A stretch of 64,000 nucleotides of DNA from NCBI RefSeq assembly GCF_013009555.1, contig NZ_CP046176.1, positions 1,829,501 through 1,893,500 of the forward strand, written 5' to 3'. This document shows positions 8,922-16,973 of the stretch, one piece after another. The notes beneath the pieces are model-generated. The model was not told where the DNA came from, searched no databases, and saw nothing but the letters and a program-made list of their open reading frames with translations. The stretch is from Phocaeicola dorei (GTDB taxonomy: Bacteria > Bacteroidota > Bacteroidia > Bacteroidales > Bacteroidaceae). Both the position numbers and the translations under genes were made by a program. Each line of letters begins with the position of its first letter. Position 1 is the first letter of the stretch.

Positions 8922-8952
8922 AATGTAAAAATGTTTTAGTAAAAAAATGTGA

Positions 8953-10362
8953 TTAGTAAATCTCATGTAATATCTTCAGGTTTTCATCTGCTTGGGGCAG
9001 TCCTGCTTCTTTCGCTTTACGCAGCAGGTTTTCTGCTTCGGTATAATTCCCATTCAGCATTTGCATGATACCTTGCAAAAGGGTCTTTTCGGGAGTCTCA
9101 CCGGCTTTGTCCAAATAGAGTGAGGCGCCTTTTGTATCTCCCTGTGAGAGCAGGATGCAAGCTGCATTGAGATTGGCAACGGGATGTTCCGGATTAAGCA
9201 GAACGGCCGTCATGAAAATCTTATTGTATTCCGGACTGCCGGCAGGGTAGGTCTGGGCTATGCGGAACATCTCTTCAATACTCAGATTCTTGGGGTTGCT
9301 TTCGAAAACCTGCTTGGCCTGCTCTACCGTAAACGGACGTACCACATAGTGGATGGTGTAGTCTGAATGACGGAGACCCGGGAACCAGTGTTGCAGGATG
9401 AAACGGAACTCTTCGGGATAACGTTTCCGTATTTTCCGTTCTTTCTCATCGGGGCTGTTTTTGCTCTCCGCAATATGTAACAGTTCCTCGCGATGGGAAA
9501 TAACGGTATCGGTCAGCAACTTGATAAATCCGTCCCAGTCTTCGGGGGTGTAATGGGTGGTAAACAATGTATCATTGAAAGAATATTGGCTGCATACATA
9601 GTCTTTCAGGGTCTGGGTCCGTTCCCGTGCCAGACGCTCGTTGTTTGAGTAGGGACCTTCGGGAGAGGCGTATCCATGAATGTCAATGTGTGAAATGACT
9701 ACATTGGTATCGTTTTTTATCAAGTCGATACTGCGTTTTATCTTTGCCAGTTCGGCCGGATTGTTTCTGTATTCGGGATAGATAATTGTTTCGTTGAGCG
9801 GGAAGTCCAGATAGGCACGTCCGCTTTCTTCACGCAATTTCCTTTCTTCCATCTGCGGAGTGATAAACGCTACGTGCGGATGGATATCGGGAAGCATATT
9901 CAGGCGGGTCAGATAGGTGGAGTCTGTATGGCGGGGGACTCCGCATCCGCATTCTTTTTCGATGAGATGCAAGGAGGCATGTTTCATCCAGTGAGTGAAG
10001 GGGATGCTGCGTAAGTAGTGTACGCTTTGTTTCCGGTCATTGCGGCGGCGTAACTCTTCATAGTCTTTTTCCTGCCGGCCGGTTTCACGTTGGAAGAAAA
10101 TATGTTGTTTACGACCGTTCACATAGATGGCGGGAAGCTGGATGAAGTTGTCCAGGCTGTCGCTGAGCTGGGGAACCAGTATGACTGATTCGTTAGAGGG
10201 AATCTGTCTGGTAATGTCTACTTGCATGGACACTACCAGACTTTCTCCCATCCGGTAGAGCTGGGAGGAGGCGATGTAAATCGAACTGTCCCGTTCTGCC
10301 GGCTGCGCTGATGAGCAAAGCGTAGGAAAAATAAATGATATAAAATAGAATAAATATTTCAT
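8953..10362 (-). CDS. DUF3868 protein with OmpA-like peptidoglycan-binding domain and helical repeat tail
   Basis: 469 residues with a Sec signal peptide (MKYLFYFISFIFPTLCSSAQ). The N-terminal part resembles DUF3868. Residues about 205-300 form an OmpA-C-like region (IDIHGYASPEGPYSNNERLA, RTQTLKDYV), the fold that grips peptidoglycan. The C-terminal 110 residues look like TPR-type helices (PVANLNAACILLSQGDTKGA). Homologues are found beside DUF3575 genes in Bacteroidales fimbrial operons. A role in anchoring or assembling the fimbria across the periplasm is inferred. It is the long paralogue of the gene at 10945-12039, which shares the first and last regions but lacks the OmpA part. The next gene upstream ends 6 bases before this one starts. 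Confidence 0.82.
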   Translation of the reverse strand: MKYLFYFISFIFPTLCSSAQPAERDSSIYIASSQLYRMGESLVVSMQVDITRQIPSNESVILVPQLSDSLDNFIQLPAIYVNGRKQHIFFQRETGRQEKDYEELRRRNDRKQSVHYLRSIPFTHWMKHASLHLIEKECGCGVPRHTDSTYLTRLNMLPDIHPHVAFITPQMEERKLREESGRAYLDFPLNETIIYPEYRNNPAELAKIKRSIDLIKNDTNVVISHIDIHGYASPEGPYSNNERLARERTQTLKDYVCSQYSFNDTLFTTHYTPEDWDGFIKLLTDTVISHREELLHIAESKNSPDEKERKIRKRYPEEFRFILQHWFPGLRHSDYTIHYVVRPFTVEQAKQVFESNPKNLSIEEMFRIAQTYPAGSPEYNKIFMTAVLLNPEHPVANLNAACILLSQGDTKGASLYLDKAGETPEKTLLQGIMQMLNGNYTEAENLLRKAKEAGLPQADENLKILHEIY

Positions 10363-10368
10363 GGCTCT

Positions 10369-10941
10369 TTAGTTAAATATGTAAACTATACTCAGGGATG
10401 CTTTGGAGGGGCCGAAATAGTGATAATGGCCTTTTTCCAGTAATTCGGCACACACGTCAGGGCATTTATATTTCTTATAATCGATATATTCATACCCTAC
10501 ACCGACGGAAACTTCTATATTCCAGTGGCGGTTGAGCATGATGTGGTATCCATAACTTATGCCTCCACCGGCCAGCCAGCCTGCATATCGGTGCTCTTTC
10601 AGCCAGGGGAAGAGTCCGAAAGGCATCTTTTTCCCTCCTACGTTGAACTGCGCTCCGTTGAGATAGGCTCCCCAAAAACTGCCGTTGAATTTCTGGCAAG
10701 TCCAGTAGCGGTATTCAGGTTGTATGAGCCAATATTTGTTGACATATCCTTCCGAGCGTTTCCACGGACGTATGCTGCCGGACAAATCGAATGTGGATTT
10801 GGAGCCGAAGGCATATTCCACACCGGCATTCAGCGCACCGTTGGCGGCGGAAAGCAGGTTGCTTTTGACAGCCATTTTCTGTGCGGAAACGGAAAGGGCG
10901 CCGCCGAGCAGAAGACAAGAAAGGATATACCGGGTTTTCAT
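10369..10941 (-). CDS. DUF3575 outer-membrane beta-barrel-like protein (second copy)
   Basis: 190 residues, signal peptide MKTRYILSCLLLGGALSVSAQ. The pattern KSNLLSAANGALNAGVEYAF, SIRPWKRSEG, YWLIQPEYRYWTC, NGSFWGAYLNGAQFNVGG and a terminal SLSIVYIF strand is that of DUF3575. These are small predicted outer-membrane barrels of Bacteroidetes with alternating aromatic strands and a C-terminal aromatic residue. It abuts the DUF3868 genes on both sides (3 and 6 bases) and is a paralogue of the first gene of the operon (12068-12634). The function is not established; a membrane platform for the fimbrial assembly proteins is inferred from the fixed gene pairing. Confidence 0.83.
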   Translation of the reverse strand: MKTRYILSCLLLGGALSVSAQKMAVKSNLLSAANGALNAGVEYAFGSKSTFDLSGSIRPWKRSEGYVNKYWLIQPEYRYWTCQKFNGSFWGAYLNGAQFNVGGKKMPFGLFPWLKEHRYAGWLAGGGISYGYHIMLNRHWNIEVSVGVGYEYIDYKKYKCPDVCAELLEKGHYHYFGPSKASLSIVYIFN

Positions 10942-10944
10942 ATT

Positions 10945-12039
10945 TTATTGTATATTGGTTTGATTGGATTCAAAGAATATTTTCAGGTTATAGGTGGCTT
11001 CTTCCGAGCCTTCGGCTTTGGCTGCTTTCAGCAGGCGGATGCCTTCGTAGGTGTTGTTGCACAACAGTTCGTAGGCGCCACGGCAGTTCTTGTAGGCAAG
11101 CGTTTCATGGGAAGCCATTTGCAGATAGCGGCCGGCTGCCTGTGTGTTGCCCCGTTCGATGGCGGCAGCAGCGGCGTTGAGGTTGGCAACGGGGCTTGCC
11201 GGATATATCTTGACACTAATATCTATGATTTTGTAGAACTGTTCCGGAATGTTCTTGTAGCTGATGGCTACGGTGTAAAGCTCGCGTAACGAAAGCATCT
11301 GCGGATTGATTTCGGCTATGACACGCGCTTCGTCCAGACTGAAGTTCAGCTCTTTCTGGTTGCGTTCATCGGTTGCGTCGCTTTCGGGAGATACATAGCT
11401 TCCTTTGAAATATGGTTTGGCAGATGGTGCAGACGGGGCAGGGGAAACAGGACGGTGTTCCGGAACAACGGGGGCAGAGGGTGAGGCTGCTGCCATAGGA
11501 GCTTCCCGGTTCCTGTCCTGTTGGGGAACGAAATTATCTGTTACTTTTGCTATATGGGTTGCTTTGTCCGGAATGGGGATATTTTCACTTTGTACTTTCT
11601 CTCCGTTGCCGTTGATGACTTCTTTCTTGAGGTTCAATGTGGCGAACTGTACCCAGTCGGCTGCCGGGAGGGAAGCACGGTAGTGGATAGTCTGATCGCT
11701 GTCTGTCAAGGGGATAGCGGTAAATACGGGAGTTACATTCGCTTTGCCTCTTCGTTTGTTGAGCGCCAGGGTGCGGCGGTATAGCCGATGTGCACGTTCT
11801 CCGTTGAGCAGAATTTGAGGTAATTCTGCAGTGTGGGTTCCGTCTGTGAGGACAGGGGTGAGACGGATATGGCTTTTGGTGTCCATCTGGGGAACATTGA
11901 GAGTCATTTTCATGGACACTATGGCAGAGTCCTGTCCGAGAGTAACGGAGGGAGGCAGGATATCAAGTTTCAGGTTTTGTGCAGTGGCAAAGGTGCCGCA
12001 TAATAAAAGACTGAATAGTATGTTTGTCTTGAGTTTCAT
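10945..12039 (-). CDS. DUF3868 protein with Pro/Ala/Ser-rich linker (short paralogue)
   Basis: 364 residues, signal peptide MKLKTNILFSLLLCGTFATAQ. The N-terminal region (VPQMDTKSHIRLTPVLTDG, LPQILLNGERAHRLYRR) parallels the DUF3868 part of the 8953-10362 protein. Where that protein has its OmpA-like domain, this one has a disordered Pro/Ala/Ser stretch near residues 180-215 (SPSAPVVPEHRPVSPAPSAP). It then shares the helical tail (SPVANLNAAAAAIERGN). So it keeps both ends but has lost, or never gained, the peptidoglycan-binding centre. It is encoded between the two DUF3575 genes. The role is unknown; a non-anchoring partner of the long paralogue is a guess. Confidence 0.78.
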   Translation of the reverse strand: MKLKTNILFSLLLCGTFATAQNLKLDILPPSVTLGQDSAIVSMKMTLNVPQMDTKSHIRLTPVLTDGTHTAELPQILLNGERAHRLYRRTLALNKRRGKANVTPVFTAIPLTDSDQTIHYRASLPAADWVQFATLNLKKEVINGNGEKVQSENIPIPDKATHIAKVTDNFVPQQDRNREAPMAAASPSAPVVPEHRPVSPAPSAPSAKPYFKGSYVSPESDATDERNQKELNFSLDEARVIAEINPQMLSLRELYTVAISYKNIPEQFYKIIDISVKIYPASPVANLNAAAAAIERGNTQAAGRYLQMASHETLAYKNCRGAYELLCNNTYEGIRLLKAAKAEGSEEATYNLKIFFESNQTNIQ

Positions 12040-12067
12040 GACTGATAGGGTATATTTGCTTTTATAT

Positions 12068-12634
12068 TTATTGAATGAAATAAATGAATGATATGCCTAG
12101 CTGGGTAGGTCCGACATAGTTGGAGTGGGATTTCTTAATAAGTGCGTCTCCTTTGGCGGGACCGTATTTATCATAGGTGAGATGGGCGTATCCGACAGAT
12201 ATGCTTGCTTCAAGACTCCAGAATGTGCTGAGCAACCATTGGTGTCCATAGGTAATGCCGCAACCTATCAGATTACCCTGATAACGGTTGTTCTTTACTG
12301 TTGTAAAAGGAGTGGTTCCACCGAAATTGTATTGGGCGAAATGGGCTTGCACCCCGAAAAAACTTCCTATGAATGTTTCATTGAGCCACCAACGATATTC
12401 GGGCTGGATCAGAATATGTTTCATTTTTTTGTTTTCTCCCAGATTCCAGGGATTATAGTTGACGCTCAGATTGAATGAATGGGTGTCATCACACCTTATT
12501 TCTCCTCCCAGGTTGAAAGTGCCGGTAAGGTCATAAAGAACATTGCTTTTTACAGCGATACTTTGAGCCGAGGCTATACGCGGAGTCATAACTGCTAGCA
12601 TGATTGCTATTATAAATAAGTAAGAATGTCGCAT
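12068..12634 (-). CDS. DUF3575 outer-membrane beta-barrel-like protein (first copy)
   Basis: 188 residues from the ATG at 12634; an in-frame TTG two codons earlier is less likely. Signal peptide MRHSYLFIIAIMLAVMTPRIASAQ. The DUF3575 pattern is clear: KSNVLYDLTGTFNLGGEIR, NYNPWNLGENKKMKHILIQPEYRWWL, TFIGSFFGVQAHFAQYNFGG, and a final LGISFIYFIQ strand. It is the first gene of the fimbrial operon. Its start codon is only 28 bases from the left repeat of switch B, so a transcript from the inverted promoter would have a leader of about 55 bases. Paralogue of the gene at 10369-10941. Confidence 0.83.
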   Translation of the reverse strand: MRHSYLFIIAIMLAVMTPRIASAQSIAVKSNVLYDLTGTFNLGGEIRCDDTHSFNLSVNYNPWNLGENKKMKHILIQPEYRWWLNETFIGSFFGVQAHFAQYNFGGTTPFTTVKNNRYQGNLIGCGITYGHQWLLSTFWSLEASISVGYAHLTYDKYGPAKGDALIKKSHSNYVGPTQLGISFIYFIQ

Positions 12635-12661
12635 TGTCAATATTTTTGTTTTGTTTTTTTT

Positions 12662-12684
12662 CTGTTACTTTAGAAGTAACGGAA
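12662..12684 (+). repeat. inverted repeat, left end of switch B
   Basis: 23 bp, perfect reverse complement of 12912-12934. The core is GTTACTT-TAG-AAGTAAC. Confidence 0.95.
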
Positions 12685-12867
12685 GGGAAGGAGGGAGGGA
12701 AAAAAACATGAAAACAGCAGTAAAATAAAGATTTAGTGGCTGTTAGAGAAGATAAAAGACTGGGAATGTAGCTTAACTCATATTGACGATCAGAGTATGG
12801 GCAGGGAGGGCTATATGCGGAATAAAAAAATTTTTTGAAATAAAAACGAAAAAAAAGTGTAGAAATC

Positions 12868-12898
12868 TTGCACTGTATCTAAAGTTTGTATACTTTTG
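12868..12898 (+). promoter_or_regulatory. promoter inside switch B, pointing away from the operon
   Basis: -33-like TTG at 12868-12870 and -7 box TACTTTTG at 12891-12898, matching TAnnTTTG with 23 bases between element starts. It reads rightward out of the right repeat and antisense into recombinase B. Confidence 0.78.
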
Positions 12899-12911
12899 CT
12901 TCCAAAATCTG

Positions 12912-12934
12912 TTCCGTTACTTCTAAAGTAACAG
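12912..12934 (-). repeat. inverted repeat, right end of switch B
   Basis: 23 bp, perfect reverse complement of 12662-12684. Confidence 0.95.
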
Positions 12935-12981
12935 TCTTGTAATTTACTGTTTTATAATGTAATGTGAAGTTTTAAAATTGA

Positions 12982-13911
12982 TTATATAGAAATGTTAATG
13001 TGATTAATTATTACTTTATTTGCTTTGTCTAATTCATCGTTTTTAAAACTTTTCAAATAGGTTTCGGTCACCTTTGTGGAGGAGTGCCCTAGGGCATCAC
13101 AAATCAATTGTTCCGAAAAGTGGCAGTATTTAGCCAAAGTGGCCCAAGTGTGGCGGCTGGTGTAGGAACTGACATTGAGTTTGATTCCGCAGTATACCGC
13201 CAGTTGTTTCAGGTCATAGTTCAGTTTCCGCAAGGCATGTTGGTATTCTGCATATTCTTCTTCGCTTTTCCGGTTTCCACTGAGAATGGGAAGCAGGTAG
13301 GGGGAGTTGGAATCTGTATTTTGATACCGTTTGATAAGGTTCATGGCAGCGGGAGGAATCTCTACGGTGAGCAGGGTTCCTGTTTTGTGGCGGCGGTAGG
13401 AGATAACGGAATCTTGCAGGTCTGTTTTGCGCAGGTGTGCCAGATCCACAAAGGGCATCCCGCGTAACAGGAACATTAGGGTAATCCATGCCCGGCTCTC
13501 TTCCATACTTTGCGGCAAGGGGCGTGGAAGGGAGGCACTTAATAATTTGCTCATGTCTTTGGCATCGAGGGCGCGTTTGGTATTGGCTTTTACACCAGTA
13601 TATACGTGACGGAAAAGACGGGGCTTTTCTTCTGTCAGACCATCGTCCACGGCTTTGTTGTAGATGCTTCGCAAGGTACGCATATAAGTGGAAACAGTGT
13701 TCCAGGTGCATCCCTTGTTACGCAGGTGGTTCTCAAATTGTTTCAGGTATGAACGTTCCATCTGGTTGAACCGGATGGTGTCGGTCTTGCAGAAGAGCAT
13801 GAAGGCGTTCAATGTGCTTTGGTAGATGTGGGCGGTACTGAAACGCTCTTCTTCTTTTAGCGACCGGATAAGTTGTTCCATAAATAGGGTCAGGTTAGAT
13901 TTTTCTTTCAT
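12982..13911 (-). CDS. tyrosine site-specific recombinase B (DNA invertase of switch B)
   Basis: 309 residues, paralogue of recombinase A over the whole length (shared blocks TAHIYQSTLNAF, WNTVSTYMRTLR, RGMPFVDLAHL, HTWATLAKYC). The catalytic residues fall at identical positions: Arg150, Lys176, Arg253, His276 and the nucleophile Tyr285. Tyr250 again stands where box II normally has His. It lies 47 bases from switch B and most likely inverts it. Cross-action on switch A is possible because the repeat arms are identical, but the differing 3-bp centres should disfavour strand exchange between A and B sites. It is divergent from the glycosidase gene at 14122, with 210 bases between. Confidence 0.92.
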   Translation of the reverse strand: MKEKSNLTLFMEQLIRSLKEEERFSTAHIYQSTLNAFMLFCKTDTIRFNQMERSYLKQFENHLRNKGCTWNTVSTYMRTLRSIYNKAVDDGLTEEKPRLFRHVYTGVKANTKRALDAKDMSKLLSASLPRPLPQSMEESRAWITLMFLLRGMPFVDLAHLRKTDLQDSVISYRRHKTGTLLTVEIPPAAMNLIKRYQNTDSNSPYLLPILSGNRKSEEEYAEYQHALRKLNYDLKQLAVYCGIKLNVSSYTSRHTWATLAKYCHFSEQLICDALGHSSTKVTETYLKSFKNDELDKANKVIINHINISI

Positions 13912-14121
13912 TGTTCTTTCATTTTTAAAATTTAGATACTGTATATTTCTCAGTTTAAATGCGCATTCTCTGAGTTAATCTTAAAAGTCCGGATGAGTTT
14001 ATTTGTTCATCGTTTTATTTCTTTTTGTGATAGCTTGTGCTTTTTCCTCGCTTTTTGACGATTGGCGGAGGTCTTGTGAGTACGTCTTGTTGTTTTTTTC
14101 GTCTAACTGTAAATAATTTAT

Positions 14122-16827
14122 ATGAAAAGAATGAAAAATATCAGGCTAGGAACACTTGTCGCATGTATGTGCGTGTTATGGGGGTGCGAGAAACCCAATG
14201 TGAATATTGTGATGCCGCAGGAAGCGTCGAACCGGGTGCTGTTTGCTGGAGAACATTTGAAAAAAGCGCTGGAAGATGCGGGGTATTCGTCTGTTATGTT
14301 GTCGGATACTGCCGGTATAGATAAAGATGAGGTCTGCATCCGTCTGGAACAGGCTACTGATACAGCCGGACTGAAAAAGGAGGGATTTACCATTTCTACC
14401 CGTGGAAACATGACTACAGTGACAGGAAACGACGGAAACGGTGTGATTTACGGCTGTCGTGAATTGATAGATCATGTAGGACAATACAAGGATTTGAAGT
14501 TTCCGGCACAACTGACGGATGCTCCTGAAATGGTGCTTCGCGGAGGTTGTGTAGGGATTCAGAAAATGGAATACCTGCCCGGAAGAGGGGTGTATGAGTA
14601 TCCCTATACGCCGGAGAGCTTCCCTTGGTTTTATGATAAGGAACAATGGATAAAATATCTGGATATGCTGGTGGAAAACCGTATGAATTCCTTGTATCTG
14701 TGGAACGGGCATCCGTTTGCTTCCTTGGTGAAGCTGGAAGAGTATCCTTTTGCCGTAGAAGTGGATGAGGAAACTTTCAAGAAAAATGAGGAAATGTTCT
14801 CGTTTCTGACTGCCGAAGCGGACAAGAGAGGTATTTTTGTGATCCAGATGTTTTATAATATATTGTTAAGCAAGCCTTTTGCCGAGCATTACGGGTTGAA
14901 AACACAGGATCGTAACCGTCCTATTACTCCGCTGATCAGTGATTATACACGTAAGTCGGTGGCCGCGTTTATAGAAAAATATCCCAATGTGGGTTTGCTG
15001 GTATGCTTGGGGGAAGCGATGGATACCTATGAGGATGATGTGGAGTGGTTTACCAAAACCATTATTCCGGGAGTGAAGGACGGGTTGAAGGCACTGGGGC
15101 GTACGGATGAGCCGCCCATCTTGCTGCGTGCGCACGATACGGACTGCAAGATGGTGATGGATGCCGCGCTGCCGTTATACAAGAACCTCTATACCATGCA
15201 TAAATACAATGGTGAGTCACTGACTACTTACGAACCGCGAGGTCCTTGGTCCAAGATACATTCGGATCTGAGTGCTTTGGGAAGTATTCATATCAGTAAT
15301 GTGCATATTCTGGCAAACTTGGAACCGTGGCGTTGGGGATCTCCCGACTTTGTACAGAAAGCGGTGAATGCCATGCACAATGTACATGGAGCCAATGCCC
15401 TGCATCTGTATCCGCAGGCTTCTTATTGGGACTGGCCGTACACGGCTGATAAGTTGCCGGATGGCAAACGGGAGTATCAGCTGGACCGTGACTGGATATG
15501 GTACAAAACCTGGGGACGCTATGCATGGAACTGTCATCGGGACCGTTCATCTGAAGTGGAATATTGGGACAAGCAGTTGGGCGATTATTATGGTACGACT
15601 TCTGCCGAAGCCGGAGATATTCTGGAGGCATACGAGCAGAGTGGAGAGATTGCTCCGAAGTTGCTCCGCCGTTTCGGCATCACGGAAGGGAACCGGCAGA
15701 CTTTGTTGCTGGGTATGTTTATGAGTCAGTTGGTGAATCCTTATAAATATACTATCTATCCGGGATTTTATGAGAGTTGCGGGCCGGAGGGCGAGAAGCT
15801 GATAGAATATGTGGAGAAAGAATGGAAAAAACAGCCACATGTGGGCGAATTGCCGTTGGATATTGTGGCGCAGGTGGTGGAACACGGTGACAAGGCGGTG
15901 GCGGCCATTGATAAGGCTGCCGCAGCGGTGACTCGTAATAAAGAGGAGTTCGGACGTTTGCAGAATGACATGCATTGCTATCGTGAATTTGCATACGCGT
16001 TTAACCTGAAAGTGAAAGCTGCGCAGCGTGTCTTAAACTATCAGTGGGGAAAGGATCTGAACGAATTGGACGCTGCTATTCCATTGATGGAACAAAGTCT
16101 GGATCATTACCGCAAGCTGGTGGCATTGACGGATAGTACTTATTATTATGCCAACAGTATGCAGACCGCGCAACGCCGTATTCCTATCGGTGGTGACGGT
16201 GGCAAGAACAAGACCTGGAAAGAGATGCTGGTGCATTATGAAAATGAACTGGCTAATTTCAAGGCGAACTTGCAGTTGCTGAAAGATAAGGCGGCAGGTA
16301 AGGTGACAGAAAGTGCAGCTGAGATAAAACCTTTGTCCGCCGCAAATGTGAAGATTCTGAACGGACTGACTCCGGTGAAACTGGCGACGGGTGCAAGCCT
16401 GTTTTCCAATGTGCCGGGCAAGGTAGATGCGTTGGCCGCCGAGTTGGAAGGGCTGACTGCTTATAGAATGAACGGGGATGTGCAGCGCAAGGAAGGTACG
16501 ACAATAGAGTTTGAAGCGGCTGCTCCGGTGAACTTGTTGGTAGGTTATTTCCGTGATGACCAGAAGAAGTATGCGAAAGCTCCGAAACTGGAAACGGATG
16601 CTTCTGCCAATGATTACGGTCAGGCGGAACCGAAACTGACCAATGCCGTACGCATAGCGGGTATGCCGCTGGCGAATGTACATGCTTATCATTTTGAGGC
16701 TGGAAAGCATACCTTGTTGCTGCCGAAAGGATATACGATGGTGCTGGGATTTACAGACGCGCAGGTAACTCCGCGTAATGCGGGACTGGCCGGTGCGGAG
16801 GAAACGATGGACTGGATGTTCTATTAG
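14122..16827 (+). CDS. lipoprotein with GH20-like N-domain and TIM-barrel, putative glycoside hydrolase
   Basis: 901 residues. Lipoprotein signal with CVLWGC (Cys22). Residues about 27-125 (VNIVMPQEASNRVLFAGEHL, GVIYGCRELIDHVG) look like the small alpha/beta domain that precedes the barrel in GH20, GH67 and related enzymes. A barrel-type region follows (NRMNSLYLWNGHPFASL, GLLVCLGEAMDTYEDD, HLYPQASYWDWPY). After it come a helical segment (residues about 570-740, with DSTYYYANSMQTAQRR) and a beta-rich C-terminal domain. LGEAMDT, near residue 297, offers an acidic residue in a catalytic-looking place. I cannot assign a CAZy family. The lipid anchor suggests action at the cell surface or periplasmic side of the outer membrane. 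It is a single gene closed by a strong terminator. Confidence 0.6.
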   Translation: MKRMKNIRLGTLVACMCVLWGCEKPNVNIVMPQEASNRVLFAGEHLKKALEDAGYSSVMLSDTAGIDKDEVCIRLEQATDTAGLKKEGFTISTRGNMTTVTGNDGNGVIYGCRELIDHVGQYKDLKFPAQLTDAPEMVLRGGCVGIQKMEYLPGRGVYEYPYTPESFPWFYDKEQWIKYLDMLVENRMNSLYLWNGHPFASLVKLEEYPFAVEVDEETFKKNEEMFSFLTAEADKRGIFVIQMFYNILLSKPFAEHYGLKTQDRNRPITPLISDYTRKSVAAFIEKYPNVGLLVCLGEAMDTYEDDVEWFTKTIIPGVKDGLKALGRTDEPPILLRAHDTDCKMVMDAALPLYKNLYTMHKYNGESLTTYEPRGPWSKIHSDLSALGSIHISNVHILANLEPWRWGSPDFVQKAVNAMHNVHGANALHLYPQASYWDWPYTADKLPDGKREYQLDRDWIWYKTWGRYAWNCHRDRSSEVEYWDKQLGDYYGTTSAEAGDILEAYEQSGEIAPKLLRRFGITEGNRQTLLLGMFMSQLVNPYKYTIYPGFYESCGPEGEKLIEYVEKEWKKQPHVGELPLDIVAQVVEHGDKAVAAIDKAAAAVTRNKEEFGRLQNDMHCYREFAYAFNLKVKAAQRVLNYQWGKDLNELDAAIPLMEQSLDHYRKLVALTDSTYYYANSMQTAQRRIPIGGDGGKNKTWKEMLVHYENELANFKANLQLLKDKAAGKVTESAAEIKPLSAANVKILNGLTPVKLATGASLFSNVPGKVDALAAELEGLTAYRMNGDVQRKEGTTIEFEAAAPVNLLVGYFRDDQKKYAKAPKLETDASANDYGQAEPKLTNAVRIAGMPLANVHAYHFEAGKHTLLLPKGYTMVLGFTDAQVTPRNAGLAGAEETMDWMFY

Positions 16828-16859
16828 TAGCCGTAGTTCCAGAGGCTGGAATCGTAGTA

Positions 16860-16905
16860 TAGCGTAAAATTTTCAAGTATATCTTGAGAATTTTACGCTA
16901 TTTTT
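16860..16905 (+). terminator. strong intrinsic terminator after the 14122-16827 gene
   Basis: 18-bp arms (TAGCGTAAAATTTTCAAG and its complement with one G.T pair), 5-base loop, then TTTTT at 16901-16905. Confidence 0.9.
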
Positions 16906-16973
16906 GTACATAGTTTTAAGATTTTTATAAGGAAAAGTTGCTTAACTGATAAACTTTTTTTTATTTTTGGCGT

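Larger units (their letters stand above)
12662..12934. promoter_or_regulatory. invertible promoter segment B (phase switch for the fimbrial operon)
   Basis: A 273-bp segment bounded by perfect 23-bp inverted repeats at 12662-12684 and 12912-12934. Each repeat has the core GTTACTT-TAG-AAGTAAC, with the same arms as switch A but a different centre. The single promoter match reads rightward, away from the fimbrial operon. Inversion would place the -7 box at about 12698-12705, reading into the DUF3575 gene at 12634. Recombinase B is encoded 47 bases to the right. The repeats and promoter are seen directly; inversion is inferred from the match to known Bacteroides invertons. Confidence 0.9.

Noticed and set aside
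10525..11289. Plus-strand open frame across the DUF3575 and DUF3868 genes
   Set aside because: Antisense to two genes with signal peptides and recognisable domains; no promoter or start signal of its own.
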